Part shown: in pieces, positions 45,255 through 52,741 of the stretch
Position numbering within the stretch: position 1 is the first letter of the stretch
Layout: every line of letters begins with the position of its first letter
Source: CAZJRQ01 sp964548535
GTDB lineage: Bacteria > Bacillota > Clostridia > Oscillospirales > Ruminococcaceae
Reading direction: 5' to 3'
Length of the DNA stretch: 64,000 nucleotides
Assembly (NCBI GenBank): GCA_964548535.1
Contig: CAZJRQ010000004.1
Span: 53,100-117,099 of the forward strand
Made by a program: the position numbers and the translations under genes
Notes under the pieces: model-generated
What the model was told of the DNA's origin: nothing
The model's input: the letters and a program-made list of their open reading frames with translations, nothing else
The model's database searches: none

Positions 45255-46019
45255 ATGGTTCTTGCAGTTGATATAGGAAACTCTAATATAGTTATAGGTT
45301 GTTTTAAGGGAGAGAAAATTCATTTTATTGAAAGACTTTCTACAAATCAAAGTACAACCTCACTTGAATATACTATTCTTATAAAGAACATTCTTGAGCT
45401 TAACCAGCTAAGTGATGTTTCATTTAATGGCGGAATAATTTCGTCAGTTGTTCCTTCGGTAACACAGACTATTAAAGAGGCTATGGAGAGAGTTGGAGTA
45501 AGCCCTATAAAAATAGTTGGACCAGGTCTAAAAACAGGACTAAGAATTTTGCTGGATAATCCCGCACAGCTAGGAAGTGATCGGGTTGCTGATGCAGTTG
45601 CAGGAATAAATAATTATTCTTGTCCGCTGATTATTATTGATATGGGTACAGCTACTACGATTTCAGTTATTGATAAGGATAAAAACTATCTAGGCGGAAT
45701 GATTTGCCCAGGACTGCGAGTTTCTCTTGATTCGCTGACTTCGAGAACTTCTCAGCTACCTAAAATTAGCCTTGACCCGCCTAAAAAGGTAGTTGGTTCT
45801 AATACTATTGATTGTATGAAGAGTGGTATTATATATAGTACTGCATCAAGTATAGACGGAATAGTCGAGCGAATTGAGGAAGAACTTGGAGAGAAATGTA
45901 CTGTAGTGTCAACAGGCGGACTTGCAAAATCTATAATACCATTTTGTAAGCGTGATATTGTGATTGATGATAAGCTGCTGCTTAAAGGGCTTATGATTAT
46001 ATATGAAAAAAATAGATAG
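45255..46019 (+). CDS. coaX: Type III pantothenate kinase
   Basis: A 254-residue ASKHA-fold kinase: N-terminal VDIGNSNIVIGCF phosphate loop, GSDRVADAVAG, IIIDMGTATTISVID and CPGLRVSLDSL. It phosphorylates pantothenate, the first CoA step. AAAGGAG site, 20 nt after the ECF gene. Type III enzymes are not inhibited by CoA. Confidence 0.94.
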   Translation: MVLAVDIGNSNIVIGCFKGEKIHFIERLSTNQSTTSLEYTILIKNILELNQLSDVSFNGGIISSVVPSVTQTIKEAMERVGVSPIKIVGPGLKTGLRILLDNPAQLGSDRVADAVAGINNYSCPLIIIDMGTATTISVIDKDKNYLGGMICPGLRVSLDSLTSRTSQLPKISLDPPKKVVGSNTIDCMKSGIIYSTASSIDGIVERIEEELGEKCTVVSTGGLAKSIIPFCKRDIVIDDKLLLKGLMIIYEKNR

Positions 46020-46073
46020 AGAAAATCTATCTGTTGAGATATTCAAGAAAATTTTAATTTAAGGAGTTATATT

Positions 46074-46961
46074 ATGATTAGAGCAGCAATAATTGGTTTT
46101 GGAAATATCGGCAAAGCGGTGCTAGATTGCCTAGTTACTGCGCCGGATTTTGAGGTAGCAGGGATTGTTACTAGCAAAATTGAAGAAGTAAATAAGGTAA
46201 CAGATTTTAAGGCTGTAGCTGATATTGATGAGCTGGAAAATGTTGCGGTAGCAATTTTGTGCACACCTAGCAGACTTGTTCCAGACCAGGCTGAGGCGAT
46301 TTTGAAAAAGAAGATTTGTACAGTTGATGCTTATGATATTCATACAAGTATTTATGATTTGCATGAGCGTCTTGATGAGGTTGCTAAAGAAAACGGCAGT
46401 GCAGCAGTAATTGCAGCAGGCTGGGACCCTGGTACTGATTCAATTGTTCGTGCTTTGCTTGAATCAATGGCACCAAAGGGAATTACATATACTGACTTCG
46501 GACCAGGAATGAGTATGGGTCATACTGTAGCTGTAAAAGCAATTGAAGGCGTAAAAAGTGCTTTGTCTATGACAATTCCAACTGGTACTGGTGTTCACCG
46601 CAGAATGGTATATATTGAGCTTTTGGACGGAGCTGACTTTAATACAGTTTCAAATGCAATTAAGCAGGACGATTATTTTGTTCATGATGAAACCCATGTC
46701 ATTTTAGTTGATGATGTTGATGCTTTGATTGATAAAGGTCATGGCGTTAATATTTCTAGAAAAGGAGTTTCAGGAACTTCTCAGAATCAAAGAATTGGAT
46801 TTAATATGTCAATTGATAACCCAGCGCTAACAGCACAGGTGCTTGTTTCAGTTGCTAGAGCAGTTTTAAAACAACAGCCTGGTTGCTACACAATGATTGA
46901 ACTTCCAATTATTGATATGTTGGTGGGAGATAAAGCTGATTTAATTCGTCGTTTGGTTTAA
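46074..46961 (+). CDS. ddh: meso-Diaminopimelate D-dehydrogenase
   Basis: A 295-residue NADPH enzyme: Rossmann loop IIGFGNIGKAVLDCL, LCTPSRLVP, DAYDIHTSIYDLHERLD, AAGWDPGTDSIVRA, and GPGMSMGHTVAVKAIEGVK, all characteristic of Ddh. It makes meso-DAP for lysine and peptidoglycan in one step from tetrahydrodipicolinate. It is somewhat shorter than the roughly 325-residue classical form. AAGGAG site; 54 nt after coaX. Confidence 0.92.
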   Translation: MIRAAIIGFGNIGKAVLDCLVTAPDFEVAGIVTSKIEEVNKVTDFKAVADIDELENVAVAILCTPSRLVPDQAEAILKKKICTVDAYDIHTSIYDLHERLDEVAKENGSAAVIAAGWDPGTDSIVRALLESMAPKGITYTDFGPGMSMGHTVAVKAIEGVKSALSMTIPTGTGVHRRMVYIELLDGADFNTVSNAIKQDDYFVHDETHVILVDDVDALIDKGHGVNISRKGVSGTSQNQRIGFNMSIDNPALTAQVLVSVARAVLKQQPGCYTMIELPIIDMLVGDKADLIRRLV

Positions 46962-46988
46962 TTTATGTAAATAATATAGAATTGTAGT

Positions 46989-47033
46989 AAAATATCTAGG
47001 AAATTATTGTGATATAATTGACCTAGATATTTT
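46989..47033. repeat. 12-bp perfect inverted repeat downstream of ddh
   Basis: AAAATATCTAGG (46989-47000) and CCTAGATATTTT (47022-47033), loop 21 nt. It is not followed by a real T run, so a terminator role is doubtful. The loop and the sequence after the right arm both contain TGTGATATAAT-like -10 elements (47013-47018, 47041-47046). Confidence 0.75.
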
Positions 47034-47272
47034 GCTGTGATATAATGAATTTAACCTCATATAATAAATCAAGCAAGATGTAAAATTGCTTAAAGTTTTC
47101 GATTAATTTAATAATAGTTGTGATTAAGTTTCCGTTATTTCTGATGTTAGTTTATGGAATAAAGATATTTATATTATTCTGTAAATGTGCAATTTTCATG
47201 TATAAAAAGGTCGGAAATACTTTGAAAAAGTCAAATTCATTTTTTATGTTTAGTAAATTGCACAAAATAACA

Positions 47273-47323
47273 AAACTTTTAACAAATTAATAAAATGATT
47301 GGTGGTGGTTTTGTTAAAAGTTT
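47273..47323. repeat. 14-bp perfect inverted repeat upstream of the sugar importer
   Basis: AAACTTTTAACAAA (47273-47286) and TTTGTTAAAAGTTT (47310-47323) around a 23-nt spacer that includes GGTGGTGG. No T run follows; the right arm runs into a TATAAT (47323-47328). Confidence 0.8.
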
Positions 47324-47634
47324 ATAATGAATATTGATTTTCAAGGGTATTATTTGTATATTATCAGTTAAAAGCACGAATGTTGTCGAGAATGAATACA
47401 GAAAATTTTACTTTAATTGTTTTCGTTTCTTAAGAGTTTTGTAATAACAGTTGTGCAACTTTCACAAAACAAACACTAGTCAATTATACTATCCTTACAA
47501 ATTTGACTCCGAAACGTTATCAAAACGGCGAAAATTATTGACTTTATCTAATTTGTATAATATACTTATGTTAACAGCTTGATTCGAAAACTTTTAAGCT
47601 GAATTTATTTTGAGTTATTATGGAGGTTTTTTAA

Positions 47635-48975
47635 ATGAAGGCAAAGAGAATTATTGCAGGCGCACTAGCTCTAGTAATGGCTGGCACAACAATGGGTCTT
47701 ATGACTGGTTGTGGTGACAAAAACACTAGCTCTACAGATGGCGGAAAAGACAAGGACAATGGCAAGAAAGTAACTCTTGAAGTACTTACAAACCGTACTG
47801 ACCGTGTTGACGATGGTACACTAGCTAAGGTTGTTGAATCTTTTGAAGAAGAGAACAACTGTGAGATTAAGTGGACAGCATACAAGGATTATTCTGGCGA
47901 CGTTGCTACAAGAATGGCAACTGATGATTTCGGCGATGTACTTATGATTCCTGATGAGGTTGAGCTTAAGGATCTAGGAAACTTCTTTGAGCCAATCGGT
48001 AAATATGATGATTTCACAGCTGATTATCAGTGGGTAAACAAGAAGATGGACTCTGACAAGAATGTTTATGGTCTAGCTTACGGCGGTACTGCAACTGGTA
48101 TCCTTTACAATAAAAAGGTATGGGCTGACGCTGGTATCACAGAAATGCCAAAGACTCCTGACGAGTTTGTAAAGGATCTTAAGCAAATTGCAGATAAGAC
48201 AGATGCTATTCCTTACTATACAGAGTTTGCTGATGCTTCATGGACAATTACTCAGTGGCAGAATCTAGTAATTTCAGCTTCTGGTAATCCTAACTATGAG
48301 AATGATCTATTGACTGAGAAACAGGATCTATTTGGTAAGGATGGTCCTTACTATACAGTATATAAGATGATGTATGATGTATTTTCTGACAAGTCACTTA
48401 CTGAGGAAGACCACCTAACAACTGAGTGGGAATCTTCAAAGACTTGGTTCGGAGAGGGTAAAATTGCTACAGTTGTAATGGGTTCATGGGCTGTTGGTCA
48501 GTTCCAAGAGTTGGCTGAGAATCCGGATGATATCGGATATATGCCAGTTCCAGTTACTGCAGAAGATGGTAAGCAGTATGCAGAAACAGCTGGTGACTAC
48601 TGTGTAGGTGTAAGCAAGCATTCAGATAACATTGAGCTTGCAAAGAAATTTGCTCTTTGGTTTGCTGCTGATTCAGGTTTTGGCGCTGATGAGGGACTAA
48701 TTCCACTTAGAAAGGATGAGGCTCTTCCAGAAAACCTATCTGAATTTAAGGATTGTGTATTGTTTGAGAAGGAAATGTCTCCAGATGAGCTAATCGGTAA
48801 ATTTGATGAGATTGACAAGAAGTCTGCAGTTGGTGTTTGGAATGGTGACACAGATAACTTTAAGATCAAGATGGCTGAAGCTGCATTTGCTGGTAAGGGC
48901 GAAGCTGAGTTTGATAAACTTGCTGAAGCTGAGACTGCTAAGTGGAAAAAGGCTGCTGACAGCATTTTAGGTTAA
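47635..48975 (+). CDS. Extracellular solute-binding lipoprotein of a sugar ABC importer
   Basis: A 446-residue protein with a lipoprotein signal (lipobox LMTGC, Cys27) and the family 1 solute-binding fold: VTLEVLTNRTDRVDDG, YGLAYGGTATGILYNKKVWADAGI and MGSWAVGQFQEL. It captures an oligosaccharide outside the cell for the two permeases downstream. Frequent CTA and ATC codons compared with neighbours suggest high expression. Preceded by a long regulatory region; sugar not readable. No ATPase gene is adjacent, so a shared MsmK-type ATPase is expected elsewhere. Confidence 0.92.
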   Translation: MKAKRIIAGALALVMAGTTMGLMTGCGDKNTSSTDGGKDKDNGKKVTLEVLTNRTDRVDDGTLAKVVESFEEENNCEIKWTAYKDYSGDVATRMATDDFGDVLMIPDEVELKDLGNFFEPIGKYDDFTADYQWVNKKMDSDKNVYGLAYGGTATGILYNKKVWADAGITEMPKTPDEFVKDLKQIADKTDAIPYYTEFADASWTITQWQNLVISASGNPNYENDLLTEKQDLFGKDGPYYTVYKMMYDVFSDKSLTEEDHLTTEWESSKTWFGEGKIATVVMGSWAVGQFQELAENPDDIGYMPVPVTAEDGKQYAETAGDYCVGVSKHSDNIELAKKFALWFAADSGFGADEGLIPLRKDEALPENLSEFKDCVLFEKEMSPDELIGKFDEIDKKSAVGVWNGDTDNFKIKMAEAAFAGKGEAEFDKLAEAETAKWKKAADSILG

Positions 48976-49065
48976 TTGAAAAACCAAAAGACAAGAAGTA
49001 ATTACTGAATGTTCAGGACTAAACAGATTTGTCTTACTAAAATTACTAATTAAATTTTAAAATTA

Positions 49066-49090
49066 GGGGGGGTTAAACCCCCTTGATTTT
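49066..49090 (+). promoter_or_regulatory. G/C hairpin between binding protein and permease genes
   Basis: A run of seven G (49066-49072), TTAAA loop and five C (49078-49082), followed by TTGATTTT. In an AT-rich 135-bp gap this very stable hairpin can protect the upstream mRNA or act as a leaky terminator, lowering permease relative to binding protein. Confidence 0.75.
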
Positions 49091-49110
49091 GTGAAAAAGG
49101 AGGCTACCCA

Positions 49111-50085
49111 ATGAGCAATAAGGAAAAAGTTGGGTTGAAAGAATGGAGTAAAACATATTCGGGTCAAAAATTTATTACTACAATTTTATTTTTGCTTATA
49201 CCTTTGGTTTTACTTGTCGTATTCACTTTTTTGCCTGCCGCTAACATGATTGGATACAGTTTTCAGGAAAGAGACCAGTTTGGTGTTAATCCTGAGTTTG
49301 TAGGTCTTGAAAATTACAAAACTATCTTTACAGATCCAGATTACTTGATCACATTTAAAAATAGTTTATACTATTTGGCGGGTTCTTTAGTACAACAGGT
49401 TTTGGCGTTGCTTTTAGCGTCAATACTTTGCACACAGATTAAACTTAAAGGTTTGTTTAAGGGAGTTATTTTCTTCCCTTATCTAATGAATGGTGTTGCC
49501 GTTTCTATCATTTTCCAGAGATTCTTTATCAAGGGTCAAGCTGGTCTTTCGCCTGAAGGAACATTGAACACTGTTTTAGGATGGTTCGGAACAGATCCTG
49601 TTCTGTGGCTATCTGATACAACACGTCCTTGGTTGGCAAATCTTTGTCTAGTTTTTGTATCTCTATGGAGATATATTGGATTTGACATTATCATGTATAT
49701 GGGTGCTATTCAGTCGATTAGCCCTGATATTTATGAAGCTGCTGATCTTGACGGTGCTAATCCTTGGGATCGTTTCCGTTATATCGTGTTCCCAAGCATC
49801 AAACCTATCATTTCACTACAGCTAATTCTTGCAGTTAAGGGTGCTATTTCAGTATTTGAAATTCCTTATATTATGACTGGTGGTAACAACGGAACATCAA
49901 CATTCGTAATTAGGACAATTGAAACAGCATTTAAGAAGAAGAAGGTTGGACTTGCATCAGCGATGGCAATTGTGCTTTTGATTATTATCGTTATTGTTAC
50001 GTTAGCTCAGAAGGCTCTCTTCAAGGAATCGGATGATGCACCTGAAAAATCAAAACATAAGAGGAGAGGGGCGCAAAAACGTTGA
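49111..50085 (+). CDS. Sugar ABC transporter permease (MalF-like)
   Basis: A 324-residue protein with six membrane helices and the EAA loop, IYEAADLDGANPWDRFRYIVFP, which contacts the ATPase. N-terminal cytosolic segment of about 25 residues, basic C-terminus. AAGGAGG site. It overlaps the next permease gene by 4 nt. Part of the importer with the 47635 lipoprotein. Confidence 0.93.
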   Translation: MSNKEKVGLKEWSKTYSGQKFITTILFLLIPLVLLVVFTFLPAANMIGYSFQERDQFGVNPEFVGLENYKTIFTDPDYLITFKNSLYYLAGSLVQQVLALLLASILCTQIKLKGLFKGVIFFPYLMNGVAVSIIFQRFFIKGQAGLSPEGTLNTVLGWFGTDPVLWLSDTTRPWLANLCLVFVSLWRYIGFDIIMYMGAIQSISPDIYEAADLDGANPWDRFRYIVFPSIKPIISLQLILAVKGAISVFEIPYIMTGGNNGTSTFVIRTIETAFKKKKVGLASAMAIVLLIIIVIVTLAQKALFKESDDAPEKSKHKRRGAQKR

Positions 50086-50948
50086 GTAATACTACAAGTG
50101 TAAAAGATATTCAAGCACACAGAACAACAGCAATTATCCTGAAGATTTTGCAATATCTAGTATTGATACTTGCGTGTTTGGTTGTAATTGTCCCTATCAT
50201 GGTTGTTTTGTTTGGCTCATTTAAAACTTCAAAAGAATTTTCATCTTCTGGAGTATTTGACTTACCAGCAGTATGGCAGTGGATTAACTATAAGATTGCA
50301 TTCTTCGATGGTAAAGTTTTACTAGGTTTAAGAAATACAGCAATAATTCTTGTTGTATCTTGTGTTGGTACAATCATCACTGGTACAATGACAGCTTTTG
50401 TAATTCAGAGATTTAATTCTAAATTTACAAGAGTTGTAAAGGCTTTATTCCTGTTTGCTACACTGTTACCTAACATTTCTATGCAGGTTACAGTATTCCA
50501 GATCGTTTACAAAATGGGTCTGTATAACACAATGTGGGCTCCAATCGTACTTTATGTTGGTACTGATATTGTTTCGATCTACATCTTTATTCAGTTCTTA
50601 AGTCAGATTTCAAATTCATTGGATGAGAGTGCTATCGTTGATGGTGCATCATATCCTAGAATTTATTGGAGCATTATTCTTCCAAACTTGACTCCTGCTA
50701 TTGCAACAGTGCTTATCATCAAGTTTGTAAGTATTTATAATGACTTCTATACTCCTCAGTTGTATATGACTGATGAAAAACTTATGGTTGTATCTACAGT
50801 ACTTTATAAGTTTATAAGTGGTACAAGAACCGATTGGGTTGTTGTATTTGCTGGAGTAATTATCTGTATCATTCCTACTTTGCTTATATTCTTGTTCTTG
50901 CAGAAATATATTTACAGTGGTTTGGTTTCAGGTGCTGTTAAGGAATAA
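50082..50948 (+). CDS. Sugar ABC transporter permease (MalG-like)
   Basis: A 288-residue six-helix permease with the EAA loop DESAIVDGASYPRIYWSIILP. TTG start overlapping the previous stop (TTGA), implying translational coupling. It pairs with the MalF-like subunit; the operon ends here at a strong terminator, without an ATPase gene. Confidence 0.93.
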   Translation: MSNTTSVKDIQAHRTTAIILKILQYLVLILACLVVIVPIMVVLFGSFKTSKEFSSSGVFDLPAVWQWINYKIAFFDGKVLLGLRNTAIILVVSCVGTIITGTMTAFVIQRFNSKFTRVVKALFLFATLLPNISMQVTVFQIVYKMGLYNTMWAPIVLYVGTDIVSIYIFIQFLSQISNSLDESAIVDGASYPRIYWSIILPNLTPAIATVLIIKFVSIYNDFYTPQLYMTDEKLMVVSTVLYKFISGTRTDWVVVFAGVIICIIPTLLIFLFLQKYIYSGLVSGAVKE

Positions 50949-50959
50949 TTTTAAATTTG

Positions 50960-50993
50960 AATTGGTGTTATTAAATTAACACCAATTTTTTTC
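50960..50993 (+). terminator. Terminator of the sugar importer operon
   Basis: A perfect 11-bp stem (50960-50970 with 50977-50987), 6-nt loop and T run. Confidence 0.92.
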
Positions 50994-51075
50994 GTCAAAA
51001 TAACACTAATTGATGACGAGTTTATCACAATGATGTATTAAAATATAATTAATGAGAATAATTCTTCAAATTTTC

Positions 51076-51104
51076 TTGATAAATGTCGCAATTTAGGTTA
51101 TAAT
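51076..51104 (+). promoter_or_regulatory. Promoter for the FTR-like/thioredoxin operon
   Basis: TTGATA (51076-51081), 17-bp spacer, TATAAT (51099-51104); the ribosome site GGAGGT is only about 10 nt beyond, so the leader is very short. Confidence 0.8.
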
Positions 51105-51124
51105 ATTAGCTGGAGGTAGATAAT

Positions 51125-51325
51125 ATGAAGATTAGTTATAATACGGATCAGGAAATTGTAGACCAGATTAAGGAAGGTCTTGAGAAGAAGGAAGGTTATT
51201 GTCCATGCAGATTAGAGAAATCAGAGGATAATAAATGTATGTGCAAGGAATTTAGAGATCAAATCAAAGATCCCGATTTTGAAGGTTATTGTCATTGTAT
51301 GCTTTATTATAAGAGTAACGATTAA
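51125..51325 (+). CDS. Ferredoxin:thioredoxin reductase catalytic-chain-like protein
   Basis: A 66-residue protein with the Cys pairs CPC (26-28), CMC (38-40) and CHC (56-58), ending GYCHCMLYYK. Plant and cyanobacterial FTR catalytic chains have CPC-x16-CPC-x8-CHC; four Cys bind a 4Fe-4S cluster and two form the active disulfide. The order is kept here with shorter first and longer second spacing. The next gene is thioredoxin, 17 nt away, supporting a role in ferredoxin-driven thioredoxin reduction. No variable subunit is present. Assignment by pattern and context. Confidence 0.82.
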   Translation: MKISYNTDQEIVDQIKEGLEKKEGYCPCRLEKSEDNKCMCKEFRDQIKDPDFEGYCHCMLYYKSND

Positions 51326-51342
51326 ATAAGGAGGTAGAAGTT

Positions 51343-51654
51343 ATGGGGATTATTACCATTACAAAAGAAAATTTCGAGAGCGAAGTTTTGAAGTCTGATA
51401 AGCCGGTTTTAATAGATTTTTGGGCTTCATGGTGTGGTCCATGTAAGATGCTTTCACCAATTGTTGATGAAATAGCTGGAGAAGTAGATAATATCAAGGT
51501 TGGAAAGGTTAATGTTGACGAACAAGCCGAGCTTTCCAGTACATTTTCAGTGTCGAGTATTCCTACTTTAATTCTAGTTCGTGATGGTAAGGTTGCAGAA
51601 GTTTCTGTTGGTTACAAGCCGAAAGATCAGATTTTGTCAATGATTACGAAATAG
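51343..51654 (+). CDS. trxA: Thioredoxin
   Basis: A 103-residue thioredoxin with the redox site WCGPC (residues 30-34), the IPTL cis-Pro motif and normal length. Its ribosome site is AGGAGGT. Co-transcribed with the FTR-like gene, which is probably its electron donor. Confidence 0.95.
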   Translation: MGIITITKENFESEVLKSDKPVLIDFWASWCGPCKMLSPIVDEIAGEVDNIKVGKVNVDEQAELSSTFSVSSIPTLILVRDGKVAEVSVGYKPKDQILSMITK

Positions 51655-51687
51655 CAATCTATCAGATTAATAATTTGAATTTTTAGG

Positions 51688-51729
51688 ACAAGCCTGTTTT
51701 CAGTTTCTATTGAAAACAGGCTTGTTTTT
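51688..51729 (+). terminator. Terminator of trxA
   Basis: A perfect 15-bp stem (51688-51702 with 51711-51725), 8-nt loop, T run. Confidence 0.93.
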
Positions 51730-51831
51730 CATGTTTAAGCATAAATTTTGTGCATCTTACCAGTATAAACAAATTTGTCATTTTGATTATATGCATAAAA
51801 TATAAAATAGTATTTTTTTTGTATAAAACTC

Positions 51832-51860
51832 TTGTTTTTTGTGTACTTAAGTGGTATAAT
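51832..51860 (+). promoter_or_regulatory. Promoter of the exopolysaccharide control locus
   Basis: TTGTTT (51832-51837), 17-bp spacer, TATAAT (51855-51860), followed by GAGGGGAG and a GTG start. Confidence 0.7.
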
Positions 51861-51894
51861 AGAAATATATTTATGTTTTGAGGGGAGTATTAAT

Positions 51895-52728
51895 GTGCAA
51901 AAACTATTAAAGCGTTTTAAAGTAATTTTATGTTTGCTAATTGTCTATCTTATAATACTTATAGTTTTTCAGAAAAGTCATAGTGATGTTACGGCACCGG
52001 TTATAAAGTTTGATTCTGATGAAATAACAGTAAGTGTTAAGGATGATAATACGAAATTGTTAAGTGGTGTAACTGCAAGTGATGATATTGACGGAGATGT
52101 TACGAATACTTTATTTGTAGAGAGTATCTCGGATCTTTCAGAAGATGGATCTCGAATTATTACTTATGCAGCTTATGATTCGTCGGATAATATCGCACTG
52201 GCGACTAGAACTTTGAATTATAGCGATTATAAATCACCAAGGTTTAAATTAGAGAAATCCTTGACATTTTCATCTGGTGATTACAATATGGACATTGCGT
52301 CATCAATTATTGCGACTGATGTACTTGACGGTGATATTTCACCTTTTGTAAAATTGGTTGATTCTGATATTACGATTGGACAAGTAGGAAAATATTCTGC
52401 AACTGTTGCTGTGTATAATTCTGCTGGTGATAGTTCAACTTTGAAAATTCCAGTTTTTATTGATACACCAAGATCTAATGCTCCGAGTATTGAACTAACT
52501 GATTATTTGGTGTACAAGAAAAAAGGCTCTGATAAGCCTGATTGGCGAAAGTATATTGATTCTGTAAAGGCTTCTCCCAATGATTCAAGTTCTTATGATG
52601 CTTCTGATGTGAAAATTGATGCATCGAATGTTAAACTTGATAAAAGTGGTAGCTATTATGTGACTTATCAATTAACTAGTGCTGATAATGTTGTAGGCTA
52701 TGAGAGATTAGTCGTAATTGTAAAATGA
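51895..52728 (+). CDS. Membrane-anchored protein with bacterial Ig-like domains
   Basis: A 277-residue protein: one N-terminal membrane helix (about residues 8-27), then two or three Ig-like repeats outside the cell, of the DUF5011/Cry22Aa type (APVIKFDSDEITV.., GVTASDDIDGDVTNT, ATDVLDGDISPFV). GTG 51895 is set by the GAGGGGAG site; an ATG two bases earlier is out of frame. First gene of the BY-kinase locus, so it may act at the cell surface during polymer export. Confidence 0.78.
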   Translation: MQKLLKRFKVILCLLIVYLIILIVFQKSHSDVTAPVIKFDSDEITVSVKDDNTKLLSGVTASDDIDGDVTNTLFVESISDLSEDGSRIITYAAYDSSDNIALATRTLNYSDYKSPRFKLEKSLTFSSGDYNMDIASSIIATDVLDGDISPFVKLVDSDITIGQVGKYSATVAVYNSAGDSSTLKIPVFIDTPRSNAPSIELTDYLVYKKKGSDKPDWRKYIDSVKASPNDSSSYDASDVKIDASNVKLDKSGSYYVTYQLTSADNVVGYERLVVIVK

Positions 52729-52741
52729 TTGGAGTTTTATT

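Larger units (their letters stand above)
46962..47634 (+). promoter_or_regulatory. Long regulatory region before the sugar ABC importer
   Basis: 673 bp with no gene I can support. It holds an inverted repeat at 46989-47033 (12-bp arms), a second perfect inverted repeat at 47273-47323 (14-bp arms), a half-matching cre/LacI-type site at 47509-47522 (CCGAAACGTTATCA; right half fits the consensus), and the proximal promoter TTGACT (47538-47543), 17-bp spacer, TATACT (47561-47566). GGAGG precedes the first gene. Confidence 0.6.

Noticed and set aside
47509..47522. A catabolite-repression cre site before the sugar importer
   Set aside because: Only the right half fits; kept as a note inside the regulatory region and not as a separate feature.
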